From the NCBI GenBank assembly GCA_039583875.1, contig CM077163.1, positions 108,323,213-108,387,212 of the forward strand: a stretch of 64,000 nt of DNA, written 5' to 3'. Source of the DNA: Platanthera guangdongensis. Its lineage: Eukaryota > Streptophyta > Magnoliopsida > Asparagales > Orchidaceae. The notes under the pieces were generated by a model that did not search any database, was not told the DNA's origin, and saw nothing but the letters and a program-made list of their open reading frames with translations. This document shows positions 1 to 10,762 of the stretch, piece by piece. The position numbers and the translations under genes are program-made. Each line of letters opens with the position of its first letter. The stretch's first letter is position 1.

Positions 1-2960
1 CTAAAATGATGTGGTTTGAAAACCGTTAGTCTAAAAGACTAAGTCCTATCTTCCCCCGCCCCTTCCCCCATGGCACCTAGGCACCGAGTGGGGAGGAGGA
101 AAGGAGAAGACATGAAGGTGGAGAATAGCAAATGATCAGATGGCGGAGGAACTAAACTAGCAGTCCAATGATATATAAGGCAGTAATAAAGGCATGAGAA
201 ATTAAGAAGAAAAAATAACCTTAACTTATGGGAAAACATATAAGCCGAGAGACCTTTTGCAGGGCTCCTATCGCATAAAGAGTCCCATACCTATTTATAC
301 GATAGGGTGTCGGTTTTCTACAAAGCATACATATAAAGATTTCTGAATTAAATATTAACTTATAAGCACGCTCGCACAAACTTATAAACCAAGGGGTCGT
401 TTTGTAAGGCCTAGTGTATAAAGCGTCCCATACAACTTTATACAATAGGTGTCAGGGTTAAATGCAATGGTTATGCTATGAAATACAAATATGCCATGCT
501 GTGAACATGCAAGTGCAACACACCCACTCGACTCTATGTACACAGACCTTTAGTTCCTCCTTTCTGGTGCCGAACCTGCCAGGATACCTTCGTAGTGGCA
601 AACAGAAGCGGTGGGTTGGGCCTCGCACACCTCTAAACTGGTAATTGCACTACCAGTCAGACCTATTGTATGCCTCAACACTGGTGCACTAAGCGGATCT
701 CCTGCATCATCTTGCCGGCTGGCGCACCGGACTTTACTTGGCCAAGTGCTAAACCACACTTGCCGAGTCAACGTATCAGCGTCGGTGCATCGACTCTCCA
801 ATATCGAAGACCCACCACCTTTACTTTATGCACATGCAACCTTGATGTAAACCACCGAGCCAAAGCTCTCCGGACCAACCCGTCCGTCACCAACTATAAC
901 CGAGCCAAAGCTCGCAGGCCAATTGCCCATCTCCAAATCCACCGGGCCTAATACCCGAGTGACTTAACCTAACTCCCACAACTCCGGGGAGTGTGAGTAA
1001 AAGCCTAGATTACTTTTACTTACTCTTGCATTTCAGTTTCACCTACTATTTAGGTTAGCCCAAGACTACCCAAGGTATACCCCGTGAAGGGCTCTCGAAG
1101 GCACTAGGAACTACGATGGGATTACACCCAAAGCTCCCTTTCGCAAGGCACTTTCTATTATTGGATCTAACCCTAGTGCATTAGACACTTCCTCCCTACG
1201 GGAAGGATGATCTTTTGCCGATCCCGAGCACCACTGGACACTAGCCATTCCAATCCCTTACCCATCCCTACCTCCAACGACGAACTCTTTTTTATTCATC
1301 CAAATTAGCAAACATATAACCACAGCTCTTGTGCCCCAAATTCTTACTCCAACACAATTTCTGCGATTTTACTAAATGCAGACCAACCTAAGATATATGA
1401 AGTGTATAAAGTGAGGTACACAAAATAATCACCCAGTACCACTATAATAATTATTGGATGGCTATAATGACATTTTTACCCTAAACCCAGAAATTCATAA
1501 TTTTCCTAAATAATCAGATAATTTATTTATTTATTCTAGTAAACCAAAAATCCAAGTTTGAACATGAAGTACCCATTTAATTCAAGCAAATGCTCTACAA
1601 AATTTATGATAAATTCAAAATGACTATTCAACATAAAATCCAGTGTCTCCCAATTTTCCAGCAGGAAATAAGCACTGAATAAAATAATAATCAAATCTCC
1701 AAAATTATAGGTTTGTAAAGTATATATTGCAAATAGTCATCTAAAAATCATGAATTAATTTCTCCAAGTGGATATTGACATAAAAGTTATCAGAGCCCAA
1801 ATTTCACAATTTTGCAACAAGTAAATAGCTCTAAATAATTTATTGACCATAATTGCACTTTTTAAAACTTGTGAAGGAAATACTAAAGTTTTTCAACTAA
1901 AATTTATAACAAAATTCAGGAACAACCATTTTAACTTAAAACATCTCCTGCCCAAGTTTCATGAGTCTAGATTGAATAGTGTGATCATAATAAATAAAAT
2001 ACCATTTAGGGCCACATCATGTATAACAAAGGGGGTGCTAGTAATATTACTCATAAAATTCCAATAAATTCACCATAGGTCCTAACTAACTTAAAATCCA
2101 TGCTACCTAAGTTTCACACCTTTTTAGTAAGTTTTGGTGGCTTATTCTACACAAAAAGTGTTTGTGCCCTAAACTAGGGTAAGTGATTTGAGAGGTTCTT
2201 CCATCTCCAAATCCCCTAGAATTCATACAAGAGGGCTTTGGATACCCTATCACCATTTCTACCAAGTTGCAAGATCACACAAGTGTGTTTGACCACATGA
2301 CCTTCACAACACTCAAAAGCCCCTCCTTAGGGTTTGAGTTTGGATCCTAGGGCAAAGCTACCCTACACCACCCCATAATCCCTTTGACGGTGTTAAAGGT
2401 CATTTCAAGTCAGTGGTCAAAATCTCAGCCTCTGTTGAGGTAATTTGACCACTCAACCTCAAGGTGCACTTTTCACTTAAGAACCCCTCATTAAGGTAAA
2501 ATTAGGATTAGTTATTCCCTATCCAAAACACATTCAAATGGGGTGAAAATTTATACAGAGATAGATCATGAGGCCAGGGACCACTCACCAAAGTTTGGGA
2601 GGGCTTGGAGGTAATTAGACCACTTAATTAAATTACCCTAGTGTTATTAAATAAAAACTAAAACTATAGCAAAGTATCTCCAAAAATTTCCATTTTTGGG
2701 CAGGCCCTAGGTATAGCTAAGGATGGCCCGCTGCCCAAATTTCATGTCATCTGGACATGGCATGAAGAGTGGGCACCCTTTTTAATCTCAGGATAGCCCT
2801 AGGAATAGGCCGGACTAAAATGAGTGCCCTGGTCAAACCAGGCACCCAAATTGGTTCAAATACATTTTGATGTACACTAGACTCTCCAGGTTACAATTTT
2901 CATGTTGACCCCATTCTATGAAATAGCCTCTAAGTATTTTTAAAAATTAAAAACATTAAA
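1..2960. other. Gene-free AT-rich retroelement-like DNA
   Basis: No convincing coding region on either strand; open frames are short, overlapping and without recognisable motifs. The first 450 bases contain a locally repeated phrase around 'gtcccatac' and 'tttatac' (about 285-305 and 425-445). The segment 950-1260 is more GC-balanced and from about 1300 the DNA becomes strongly AT-rich. It may be the interior or LTR of a decayed element continuing beyond the window edge, but I cannot assign a family. Confidence 0.5.
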
Positions 2961-4494
2961 TACTAAATGTGTGACATAATTTAAATAACAAAAATTATTT
3001 CCTATAGTTTAATATCTCCCCTGCACGAATCTTGGCGCGCCACTGGACGACATCCCGTTGTCTTCAAGCTCCAGCCAACGACTTGGATTCATCCCTCCTA
3101 GAGCTCCTTCCAAACGCTACCACCGGCGATCCGGCCACTTCCCTGGCCCGCCACCGCCACCACCACCTTCGTTGAGGTGGTGGCTGTCGCCAGGCGGCGG
3201 CACAGCCGCCGGATAGGTGGATTCCGGCAGTTCTACCAAGAAATGTTTTGGCCCAAAACCATGAAAACCAGGAATTGGTTCGGGCTCAATTGAGCCCGAA
3301 CGTTGAACCTAAACATTATTATGATCTATCCATGAGACAAGGAGAGGAGGAGGACCTTGCCGGCGGCCTGAAGTCGAGAAGATCGCCAGAAAGCCATTTC
3401 TGATGGTGGCACTACTCAGTTTCTGCAAACTGCGCTGTGGGGGGGCTTGATTTCTTCAGGTAAGGATTGGGAAAGCCTCGTCTCGACCCACTGATGGTGT
3501 TTAAAGCCGCAGATGGGGAGAGGAGGGGCTGGATCATCAATCACTATTAAGGCCATTAACGGCTGGCTCGGCCATGGTGTAGGGGCTGAACCAGACCATT
3601 GGTGGCCAGGGAAATGGCTGGAAACTTCTCCCCTTACCTGGGGGAGTTGAATTCAACCATTAAGGGTGGCCTTTGGCCTCCCCTTGGCCGAGCCCCTTCC
3701 TTCCCTCCTCTTTCATCATTTCTCTCTCCTCCATTAACATGGAAATGGGGTTCACCCTCTCTCCTAGTCGCCAAGTTGACTTGGTCAATCTGGAGGACTA
3801 TTTGCAGCCCATCCATGCACATTATCTCCTAAAGAAGCCACATGAGGAGGCTTGAGCTTGGGCTAGCCTATTTGGGATAGGTTGACCCAAGGTAGGCTTG
3901 GGTTGACTTTGGTCTTTTTAGCCACTAGGGCTGACCCCAATGGGTCCTTGGTGACCCATGGACCTCACCTTAGGGTTAGGGGGTATAAATGGGGTCCACC
4001 TGGGTAGGGGATGGTCAATTGACCCAATATAGTTCAGTTTGACCCATTTAGGGCTAGAGTTGACTTTGGTCAACTTAACCACCTTGACTGTCCTCCAAGG
4101 GTCCTTAGTGACCCCTTGACCCCATTTTAGGTCTAGGAAGACCCTGGTAGGGTTAGTTGGGTTTAACTAGGGCACTGCCCTTAATTAGGGCGCCTTGCCC
4201 AATTTTGGTCAATAGTGGTCCTAGGTCAACTTAGCCACCCTGAGTCGACTCCAATGGACGCTTAAGGTTCAGATTAACTTTACAATGGATTGGTGAGCCC
4301 ATGGTGGGGTCTTGAAGTCTTGGTGAAGCACCATGATCAGCTTAACTAGGGTTCATAAATCTACTATTTGCAGACCATAGTGGTCTCATCTACATCCCTA
4401 GGCCTACTTGGCCTCCTTGGGTTTACTAGTGTTTTGTCATGACCTAGTCATGACAAAACCACTCCTAGGGGTCTAGTTGTTTGAGGGATGTTAC
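2961..4494 (-). mobile_element. Probable LTR edge, minus orientation (Tekay/Del-like guess)
   Basis: Read on the minus strand, a segment starts at 4494 with TGTTACATCCC, the kind of terminus seen in Tekay/Del chromovirus LTRs, exactly where the Tat-like coding sequence of element A stops (4495). Inside it lies a GC-rich stretch (3040-3230) with Pro/Gly-type CCACCG repeats, resembling the leader part of such LTRs, and many 'gtcaactt' and 'tagggtt' phrases. I found no opposite LTR end, primer binding site or target duplication, so both family and extent are inferred. Confidence 0.35.
4431..4459. repeat. Perfect 13-bp inverted repeat with 3-nt spacer
   Basis: GTTTTGTCATGAC at 4431-4443 is followed by CTA and then its exact reverse complement at 4447-4459. 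It lies 35 bp inside the probable LTR terminus at 4494. It could form a strong hairpin in either strand or be a dyad protein-binding site. It is not followed by a T-tract and there is no adjacent gene. Confidence 0.8.
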
Positions 4495-4829
4495 ATCCAC
4501 CACATCTTCAACAGCCTCCAACCTGGACTGCTCTCCCCATTCTTCAACATCCCTCTACTTTGGGATGAGGACCTCTGCCTCCACCTTTTCTTCCACGGCC
4601 ATCCCCTCGGTCGACTCCTCGTGATCTCCTCAGCCGCCTCTACAATGGCGTAGCTCTCTGCCTCCAGCTCATCCTTGGCATCTTCCTGCTCCGCCTCCTC
4701 CATCCTTAACTCCATCTCCTCAGCTCCCTCCGGCCAAGAGATGGAGTTCACTATGGTGACGTAGCATTCCCGCGCCACTTTGGGGTCCCCCCTGACCCTG
4801 ACCTGAATCCCCTCTACATTGAACTTCAA
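4495..4829 (-). pseudogene. Tat-like protease-RT linker (element A), truncated
   Basis: Opens with MKFNVEGIQVRVRGDPKVAR and continues through an acidic Glu/Ala-rich linker. In element C the equivalent segment (25346-25531 onward) is followed by the conserved region leading into reverse transcriptase, so this is the stretch between protease and RT. The reading is lost at the boundary with the foreign sequence at 4494. No catalytic motif lies within it. Confidence 0.6.
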
Positions 4830-5359
4830 GAATTAATGGAACGATGAGGGGATGCAGCGGAAGGCACTGATAAGGGGCCTCCCGAAGATGGCACTCTAGC
4901 TGCTGGGGGCATCCACGATGACGAACCTGCAGTTCCTAGACTGCCCCCCAGGGTGACATGGAGGCCCACCCCTCCTTTGACCTCCTTCCTCTCCAACGAA
5001 AATCCGAATAAAGGACCATCCGAGGCCAACACCCTCTTCTCCTCCACCTTCATCGCATCAAATGCCTTCTTAAAGATGATGTTTACGGAGCTTCTGTTGT
5101 CAACGAGGATCCTGGAGACGGTAAAATTTTTGATGGCTGTGTGGATGACCACAGCATGGCGAAACAGATCCTCATGATCTGCCATATCGCTCCTCGAGAA
5201 GGTGATCCTCTCCTCTGGGGGCGGGGTTTGGGATGTGGATCCAACACTCCGGCGATACGTGGTGTGGAGGCTCGCCTTCTGGGAAGCCTCAACCCCCCCC
5301 CCCCCAAGTGGATCACTCAGATCCCTCCTCGGGTCCAGACATCCACCCGATCTTCGCAA
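4826..5359 (-). pseudogene. Tat-like retroviral-type aspartic protease region (element A)
   Basis: The segment reading HEDLFRHAVVIHTAIKNFTV then SRILVDNRSSVNIIF is the flap/active-site region of a Ty3/Gypsy aspartic protease, which would process the Gag-Pol polyprotein. The active triad should read D-[TN]-G-[AS]-S. Here it is D-N-R-S-S, so the catalytic glycine is replaced by arginine, whereas sister element C keeps D-N-G-S-S. Downstream RVLASDGPLFGF and VGLHVTLGG are conserved in both copies. A C-homopolymer at about 5287-5303 lies within the gene and differs in length from the sister copy, a likely frameshift point. Non-functional remnant. Confidence 0.75.
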
Positions 5360-5564
5360 CAGTCCTCCTCCACCCTAGGCAGGACCTCCTCGATCCTCAC
5401 ATTATGACACCCCTGCTGCTGCTGCTCCCTGTTTCCCCTCATTTCGAGGAACTCCAGGCACGTGGCTGTGGCGTTCCCCTCCTACCGATGGAAGTCGTAG
5501 TAGGGTAACTCCACCCTAACTTCTCTCCTCCTTCTCCTGGCTACTCTCCTCCTATCCCCTATGG

Positions 5565-5903
5565 CTATGGCCATAGCCTCTTCTTGATCGGGGAGTCGAG
5601 GTCTCTGGGCCTGCCTCCAGCCCGGGGGGTGGAATTGATCTTGACCCCCCCGGTGGTGGTCCCTTCCTTGGTACCCACACTGTGGCTCCTACCCTTGCCA
5701 CTCGGGTCTCCAGCCCAGCCGACGATCAGGCTCCTGACTCCCCCACCTAGGCTGTTGCTGCCCCTGGGGCTGCCTCTGCTCCCTCTATCGGGGCTCTCCT
5801 CTCCTCTCCTCCTGTCCTCATCCTCCTCTTGGCTCCTTCTCTTCCTCTGTGGCCCACCTGGCCAGCTTCCGAGCAAACTCCGTGTTTGACACCTTCCCGT
5901 CAA
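5565..5903 (-). pseudogene. Basic gag C-terminal tail (element A)
   Basis: Arg/Gly/Ser-rich, low-complexity translation (for example PQRKRRSQEEDEDRRR) lying between the gag capsid-like domain and protease. The matching region of element C (26015-26557) has the same PQRKRRRRE start and SRTPIEGTEATSG phrase, so this is real homologous coding sequence. A basic, RNA-binding nucleocapsid-like role is inferred from composition only. A zinc knuckle is not intact in either copy, though C retains a Cys-containing phrase RVEYPYCDFH in another frame. Confidence 0.6.
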
Positions 5904-6054
5904 CTTCTCTCACCGCCCTCTCCATCAACTCCACATAGGAGTGGGGGGGGGGTATCCTCTTCAACTCCATCCTGAAGAAACCCTACTGCAGGCCGAGGGT
6001 GAAAGCCATCATCAAACTATGGCCAAGCATCTCCTGTACCTGGGTGACCTCCTC

Positions 6055-6695
6055 CTAGAACCGGTCCACGTAGCTCCCCAGCGTCTCATTCACTCCCTGC
6101 TTGATGTGGAACAAGGACTCTAACTCCTTATTCCTCCTCTTCGAGGAAGTGAACCTCAGCATGAACCCCCGGTGCAGGTCCTCAAAACAGTAGATGGAGC
6201 TGGCCGGCAGCTGATGGAACCACTCCCTCGTCGGATCGAGGGTGATGGCGAAGAGTCGGCATTTGAACCCATCTGACATCTGCCGGATCGAGACCACGTC
6301 CTCAAACCACAGGACGTGTTGGACCGGGTCTCCCTTCCTGTTGTAGTAGGATATCTCGGATTCCCTGAACCCCTCTAGAACTGGAGCTGAAGAGACCAAC
6401 TCATTGAAGGGGCTGCCTCCCCCTACTAGGCGAGCTGGCGCATCTCGTGGGCTCAGATTGCTGAGCCGACCTCTGCTTGTCGGGCTAGGGAACATCTCGC
6501 ACCCGGGGAGCTCGTGCCCGGGGAGCTCGCACCCCCGGCCCTCCTCGGCCCCTTCCTTCCTAGCTCGCCTGTCGGGAGCATCCTCGCCTAATGAGGGGCG
6601 GCTATGATCCGGATTGTCGGTGTCGAGCACTCTACCCGAGTGCCGAGTGCAAACTTGACGAGGCCAAGCACCTCGTTCCTGAAATCTTCAAACAT
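6055..6695 (-). pseudogene. Tat-like gag (element A), frameshifted near its start
   Basis: The first ATG after the LTR on the minus strand is at 6695 (MFEDFRNEVLGL), but that frame hits a stop after about 35 codons; the rest of gag reads in another frame up to 6630, so a frameshift separates them. The body carries the retrotransposon gag (PF03732-type) signature: YYNRKGDPVQHVLWFEDVV, CRLFAITLDPTREWFHQLP, FEDLHRGFMLRF and ESLFHIKQGVNETLGSYVDRF-like end. Gag forms the virus-like particle shell. The copy in element C aligns through the same motifs. Not functional as it stands. Confidence 0.8.
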
Positions 6696-6795
6696 CCCCA
6701 CCGTGGCCAGAGGTAGGGGCGGCGAGCTCGACCTGTCAGGTCCCTATCCTCCTGTCATCTAGCTCACTGAAGCTTTTTTGCACTGACCACGCTAC

Positions 6796-6813
6796 ATGCT
6801 CACCGCACCAAAA
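6796..6813 (-). other. Primer-binding-site position of element A
   Basis: Immediately inside the LTR, the minus strand reads TTTTGGTGCGGTGAGC. It occupies the place where the minus-strand primer tRNA anneals and resembles the TTTGG-starting sites of Tat-lineage elements. I cannot assign the tRNA. Confidence 0.45.
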
Positions 6814-7528
6814 TGTTGAAACCAAAAATCGGTCTCCTGTGGAGTTCACCCTCGGGGAAGGGGTGATCGCGTACCTACTTCACTCCTGCAAGCAAAACAA
6901 CAAAAGAAACAAGGGAGAACCGACCCAAGGGCTCGGCGAGGAAGACAAACCACACACCCGGAATATCTGAGAGCGCATCCCATCCTTAGCCAAAGGCCGA
7001 GCTAAGGTACCCTTAGAAAGCACTTGAAAACTAGAGCAAGAGAGCACAGGAAGCTTACCTTCTGGGTACCCCTTGGGTCCTATTTATAGATTTCAGAATT
7101 TGAACTCTTAATAACCAAATAGAACTGACCTGAAGTTACCAAAAAACACTTGGTTGGGTCTACCAACAGCCAAACTCCGCTGTTTTGAAGGTCTATGGGC
7201 AGACTAGCGGGGGCAGAACAGTAAAAAGTACCTCACAGATCTGGGAAGCGGGGGAGCCTGACCACCTCGACAGATCCTGCTCTCTTGATGTTGCCAAGCT
7301 CTTTTGCGCGAGCGCGAGTTGGGGCGGCGAGCTCGCCGGTCAGCCAGCCTACATTAGTCGACCTTAGCTCGACGAATCTTGGCTTAGCTCGGCGAATGTC
7401 GAGCTCGCGGTCGATGAACGCCGAGCCCGGGCTCGGGATTCTCTACTGAGCTCGCCCGGGGCCTTGGTAATCTGAGCCGGCTGGCCTGGTTCCTGGTTCA
7501 CCCCGCTCACCGGATACGAGGTTGTACA
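6814..7528 (-). repeat. 5' LTR of Tat-like element A (715 bp)
   Basis: On the plus strand it runs TGTTGAAACC...GGTTGTACA, so the LTR has TG/CA ends. It is the inverted counterpart of the LTR at 10763-11479 and related to the partial LTR at about 39917-40669. A TATA box on the minus strand (7080-7089) sets its transcription direction toward gag. The U3 part (7330-7470) is dense in GAGCTC/CGAGCTCG and TCGACGAA words, many palindromic. Confidence 0.85.
7080..7089 (-). promoter_or_regulatory. LTR TATA box, element A
   Basis: The minus strand reads CTATAAATAG; the same box occurs in the LTR at 11203-11212 on the plus strand. It lies upstream of the R-U5 part of the LTR, as expected for the retroelement promoter. 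Confidence 0.75.
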
Positions 7529-9144
7529 CTAAGTAAAAGAGGGAAGAGGAAGCCTGATACTCACCAACCCGCCAGCGGCCTGGGTGAGAAGACCCTCAGC
7601 GATGCCGAGCTGCCTTGCTTGGTCAACGACCTTGTCTTTGGCGACGTCGCGGGCCTGCTCGGCTTTTTGAAGTTGTTTGCTGAGGCCGAAGCTATGGCGG
7701 ACCAGCATATGATGGAGCTCCATGGCTCGCAGGTGGGCCTGCAGGCCCTCATGGCCGAGGTGTCGCACGTTCATGCCCTTATAGGCCTCGGCATCCTCCC
7801 GTCCATAGAGGCTGAAGCCGAGGTCCTAAGCGTGACCTGTGGTGGGCTCGCGGTCATGCCAGGATGGATGAAGGGTGGATATGGAAACCCAGTTGGCCAG
7901 TTCATCCCACTGCACCATGGGCTCGCCCGCCGAGTCTTTCCACCGCCCCCCAAAGATGAAGACGGGATGTTCCTTCGATGCACCGTGCTCGCGAGCACTC
8001 CTCTTCACCGAAGGAGGTTGAGAGATCGCCGCAGGGGGGCAGAGGTCGCACCAGCCTTCCTCCGCTTGCTGGTGATTTCCTTCAGCGGGCTCTCCGACGA
8101 TGCGTCGGGGACGACTTCAGGCGAGCTCATATATTTGGGGCTGGATTGATGTTGTTGATGTTGTTTCCACCGCAGAGCCAACAAGGATCTCTTCATCTTT
8201 TTGGGTAGTTATTGGTGATGGGGCGGGCTAGACCTCGCATCATCAGGCCACCTCTTGCTGGAAGAGTGTTTGGAGAAGGCCGCCTCGTCTCGGCAGGCCG
8301 CCGCCGCTGCCTTCTCGCGAGAGGGTCCATGCACAATCCCGAGTCCGCAAATGGCGGGTTCACGGGGATTAGCTGCTCCCCTGCAAGAAAAAACTTAGAA
8401 AAGTTAGAAGATTTTCAACGGCAATATGGCGAGCTCGTCAATCTGGCGAGCTTGGTAATGTGGAGAGAATGATACCTTCACCGGGCAGGATGGGGCGGAG
8501 CGCGTCGAGGCCCCTTCGCAGGAAGGAGACCTCGAAGTCCTTGTGGAGGAAGTATTTGTGGAGGTCAGCATCATTATCGGACATGGCTAGCGGGCGGTAG
8601 ACCTCCTCACCATTCTGCTGAGGCGAGTAGGGATGTTGCCGAGATCGCCCTTGATGAAGGCGATCTTGGTCATCCAATTATGGTGTTTGTTCATAATCTC
8701 GCGAACCTTGATTAGTGAGCCACCGAAGTAGGCGACTCCATCCGGCTTCGCCTTGTAGGAAAAGAGCTTCCTAAACACCGTCAGGTTGAACTCTATCCTT
8801 TGTCGCCGGAGGTAGCTCGCGAACGCCACCATCATGGCAATGGCGTTTGAGTTCAGCTGCGCGGGCACCGCGCCATAGAATTTCAGAATCTGCCGGATCT
8901 CTGACCAGAGGGGGTGGCGCAGCCCCACCTCAAAGTACGAGATGGGGAAGGCGAGCTCGTCATCATAAAAGGTATTGATGGCCTCCCCCTACCTCCGCCG
9001 GCGCGCCCCAAATCCTGGCGGCACATGGTCGCGAACAAACTTAGCGAGCTCGGCCTCCCTTATGTGACCCTCAAAGAAGCAGTAGTCTGTGAAGTGCTGG
9101 GCGCACTTGGAGCGGTCGTCGGTATCAGGGTTGGTCTTGCCCAT
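7529..9144 (-). pseudogene. Antisense accessory gene of Tat element B ('putative gypsy type transposon' domain-like)
   Basis: The likely start is the ATG at 9144 (MGKTNPDTDDRS, then CFFEGHIREAELAKFVRDH), 114 bp downstream of a minus-strand TATA box. A frameshift near 8990 separates this start from the long conserved block at 8587-8928: LRHPLWSEIRQILKFYGAVP, AIAMMVAFASYLRRQRIEF, FRKLFSYKAKPDGVAYF. That block resembles the plant domain named putative gypsy type transposon (PF04195-like); its function is unknown. A second frame change near 8625 leads to DADLHKYFLHKDFEVSFLRR. A candidate intron follows (8381-8475). The C-terminal part (7560-7770, QLQKAEQARDVAKDKVVDQA) looks like a coiled coil and runs to the LTR edge through a candidate donor (GGTGAGTATC near 7563) and acceptor (TTTACTTAG at 7530). 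Confidence 0.6.
8381..8475 (-). other. Candidate GT-AG intron in the antisense accessory gene
   Basis: On the minus strand the exon ends PILPGE and is followed by GTATCATTCT at 8475; 95 bp later the sequence TTTTTTCTTGCAG ends at 8381. The interior is AT-richer than the flanks and carries an in-frame stop, as expected of an intron and not of coding sequence. Splice use is inferred from sequence only. Confidence 0.5.
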
Positions 9145-9232
9145 GCTCGTAGCAAAAGGGGTGGGTCACGTGTAAGAGCGAGAAAAGAAGAGAGAAAGAG
9201 CAAACAGTTAAGGTAATAGTACGGGGGTTGGT

Positions 9233-9257
9233 GGGGGGGGGGGGGGGGGGGGGGGGG
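9233..9257 (+). repeat. Run of 25 G
   Basis: Uninterrupted G tract, preceded by GGGGGTTGGT. On the minus strand it is a C tract lying between the TATA box at 9258-9268 and the ATG at 9144, i.e. in the predicted 5' leader. Tract length is likely unstable and may be mis-sized in assembly; the G-rich strand could form a G-quadruplex. Confidence 0.9.
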
Positions 9258-9268
9258 CTATTTATAGG
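9258..9268 (-). promoter_or_regulatory. TATA box for the antisense accessory gene
   Basis: The minus strand reads CCTATAAATAG directly before the C tract, 114 bp upstream of the ATG at 9144. The leader then contains CT-rich sequence (TTTCTCTCTTCTTTTC), common in plant 5' leaders. It lies far from either LTR promoter, so the antisense gene may have its own promoter. Confidence 0.6.
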
Positions 9269-9553
9269 AAAAGTAATTAGGGGGCCAAGCTGTCCAATCG
9301 GCCTAGCTCTCCATCCCAGCCCGCCAACCCCTAGCTCGCCGACATCCAGCGCGCTCCAACCAAGGCTAAACCAAATAAGAAGCAATATGATTATTACTAT
9401 TATTCAAACACGGGCCACACCCAAGAATGTTCGAAGTTATTTATTACAGCAATCTAGTGTAGGAATAAAGAAGCGAGGCGTGCGGTCAAGATGAAACTGG
9501 GAGGCGAGTGCTGGTCGGCTCGGCAAGGGAGCCGCCTTTTATCTACCCCGGCC

Positions 9554-10455
9554 TCACAGCCCCTGCCCCTCAGACTGCCGAACGCGGAGCAACTCATGGA
9601 TGCTCCCCGAATTCCTCTGCACCGCCGAGAGGACATCGTCGATCTCGTCCAGAAGCCGGGAAGGAGACAGCAACTCGCCAGCCTGTCCGCCTCTCACTTC
9701 GTTAGCAAGTCGAACATAGTCTTGCTGCAGCATCTTGTTGACTTCCCGCACCTCGCGCAGCCCGCACACCAGTTTCTTGAAAATCTTGACCCCCCTCCTG
9801 GTAAGCTCGTTTTGCTCCACTTCAAGTCCTAGGTAAGAGTCCAGCAAGCTCGGTGAGGGGAGGGGAGAGTAATGGGCTACCCACGAAGATTCCGCAGCAG
9901 CGGATTGGCTGGGGGGAACTACAAAGATGAGCATCAGCTACGGGAGGCATGCTGGAAAGTCGCGTAACAAGGATCCAGGCGAAATTTACCTAATGAGCTC
10001 GGCAACTCAAAGGAGATGCGTGGAGGGACAAACCTCAGGTCCTTCCCGCAACCTGGGCTGCGCGCTCCCAGAGAGAGAAGCTCGAATCCCGGGATGGGGA
10101 TGGTATCCACAACCGCCCTCGCGGTCACAATTGCACGCTGAGGAGAGGGGGCGCACACCGGTGAGTTCGGCCTCTGTGAGCTCATCCCCAAAGTCCCAAA
10201 GGGATAGGACGAGTCCCGGGGACGGTTCTCCGGAGTCATGAATAGCGAGTCCCTAAGAGTGGTCTTGGCTCGCGGGGTGGTGTCTCGCGGCGCGACGCCC
10301 CCCATGCCATTGAGCGGGCAATCCGGGCCATCGCAGATTTCGAAAATATTCTTGCCCTTTTTAGGGGCAGGCAGATTGGAGGAGTCGATCCCGTACTCCA
10401 AGGTGGTCCTTAGGTCGTCATAAATGGGCTCGGATGCTTGAGGAAACGGCTTCAC
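9554..10455 (-). pseudogene. Second antisense ORF block of Tat element B (unrecognised)
   Basis: Two adjoining open stretches on the minus strand (9934-10455, then 9554-9934) lie between the TATA-driven antisense gene and the 3' LTR. The first carries VKPFPQASEPIYDDLRTTLE and FEICDGPDCPLNGMGGV; the second has a likely coiled coil (LGLEVEQNELTRRGVKIFKK, then VREVNKMLQQDYVRLANEVR). A possible donor (AGGTAAATTT near 9990) and acceptor (TTTGTAG near 9918) could join them. I do not recognise a domain. Because they lie upstream of the predicted TATA box at 9258 they would need a separate promoter. Confidence 0.4.
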
Positions 10456-10762
10456 CCTCTTAGAGCTGGGCTCAGCAGAGCTGCCCTGCGCGACAACGGG
10501 AGGAACCGCAGTCAGGGCTGCTATGTGAGCAGCTGAGGCCTAGCGAGCTCGGTTAAGTCTCTCTTGGATCTCCTTGGGAATCGGCATCTCGGCAGGGCTA
10601 TATAAAAGGGAATGTCAAAAGTCAGGCAGGTATGCAGGTGTATATATATAGCCGCAGGTGGACTCCACCCGAAGATTCCCTCCAGTCCACCCCGCACTCG
10701 CCGAACACTTGGGGTTGGATGTTTTTTCCGAGCTTTGCCAAGCTCAAAAAGAGCGGGGATTG

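Larger units (their letters stand above)
4495..7528 (-). mobile_element. Truncated Tat-like Ty3/Gypsy element A (5' LTR, gag, protease)
   Basis: Minus-strand element. Its 5' LTR is 6814-7528, followed by a primer-binding-like segment, gag (about 6055-6695), a basic Arg/Gly/Ser-rich gag tail (5565-5903), an aspartic protease region (4826-5359) and a protease-RT linker (4495-4829). It is cut off at 4494 before reverse transcriptase. The same order and closely similar protein sequence recur in element C (24389-26744 and 39415-40669), which does continue into RT and RNase H. Family call rests on the Tat-type gag phrase FEDLHRGFMLRF and RT of the sister copy. Confidence 0.8.
7529..10762 (+). mobile_element. 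3' internal part of Tat-like element B carrying an antisense accessory gene
   Basis: This segment ends at the plus-oriented LTR 10763-11479, so it is the 3' internal region of a plus-strand element. Its coding potential is on the minus strand. That fits the antisense additional ORFs known between pol and the 3' LTR in several Tat-lineage elements. The element's gag, pol and 5' LTR are absent; its left edge abuts the LTR of element A at 7528/7529. Either A inserted into B, or a rearrangement joined the two in inverted orientation; surviving ends do not decide between these. Confidence 0.6.

Noticed and set aside
3599..3855. Short overlapping ORFs near 3600-3855
   Set aside because: Lie in the GC-rich part of the probable LTR, on both strands, without conserved motifs.
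7619..8149. 176-codon plus-strand ORF
   Set aside because: It is the complement of the antisense accessory gene's coiled-coil and linker region; the minus strand carries the recognisable domain and promoter.
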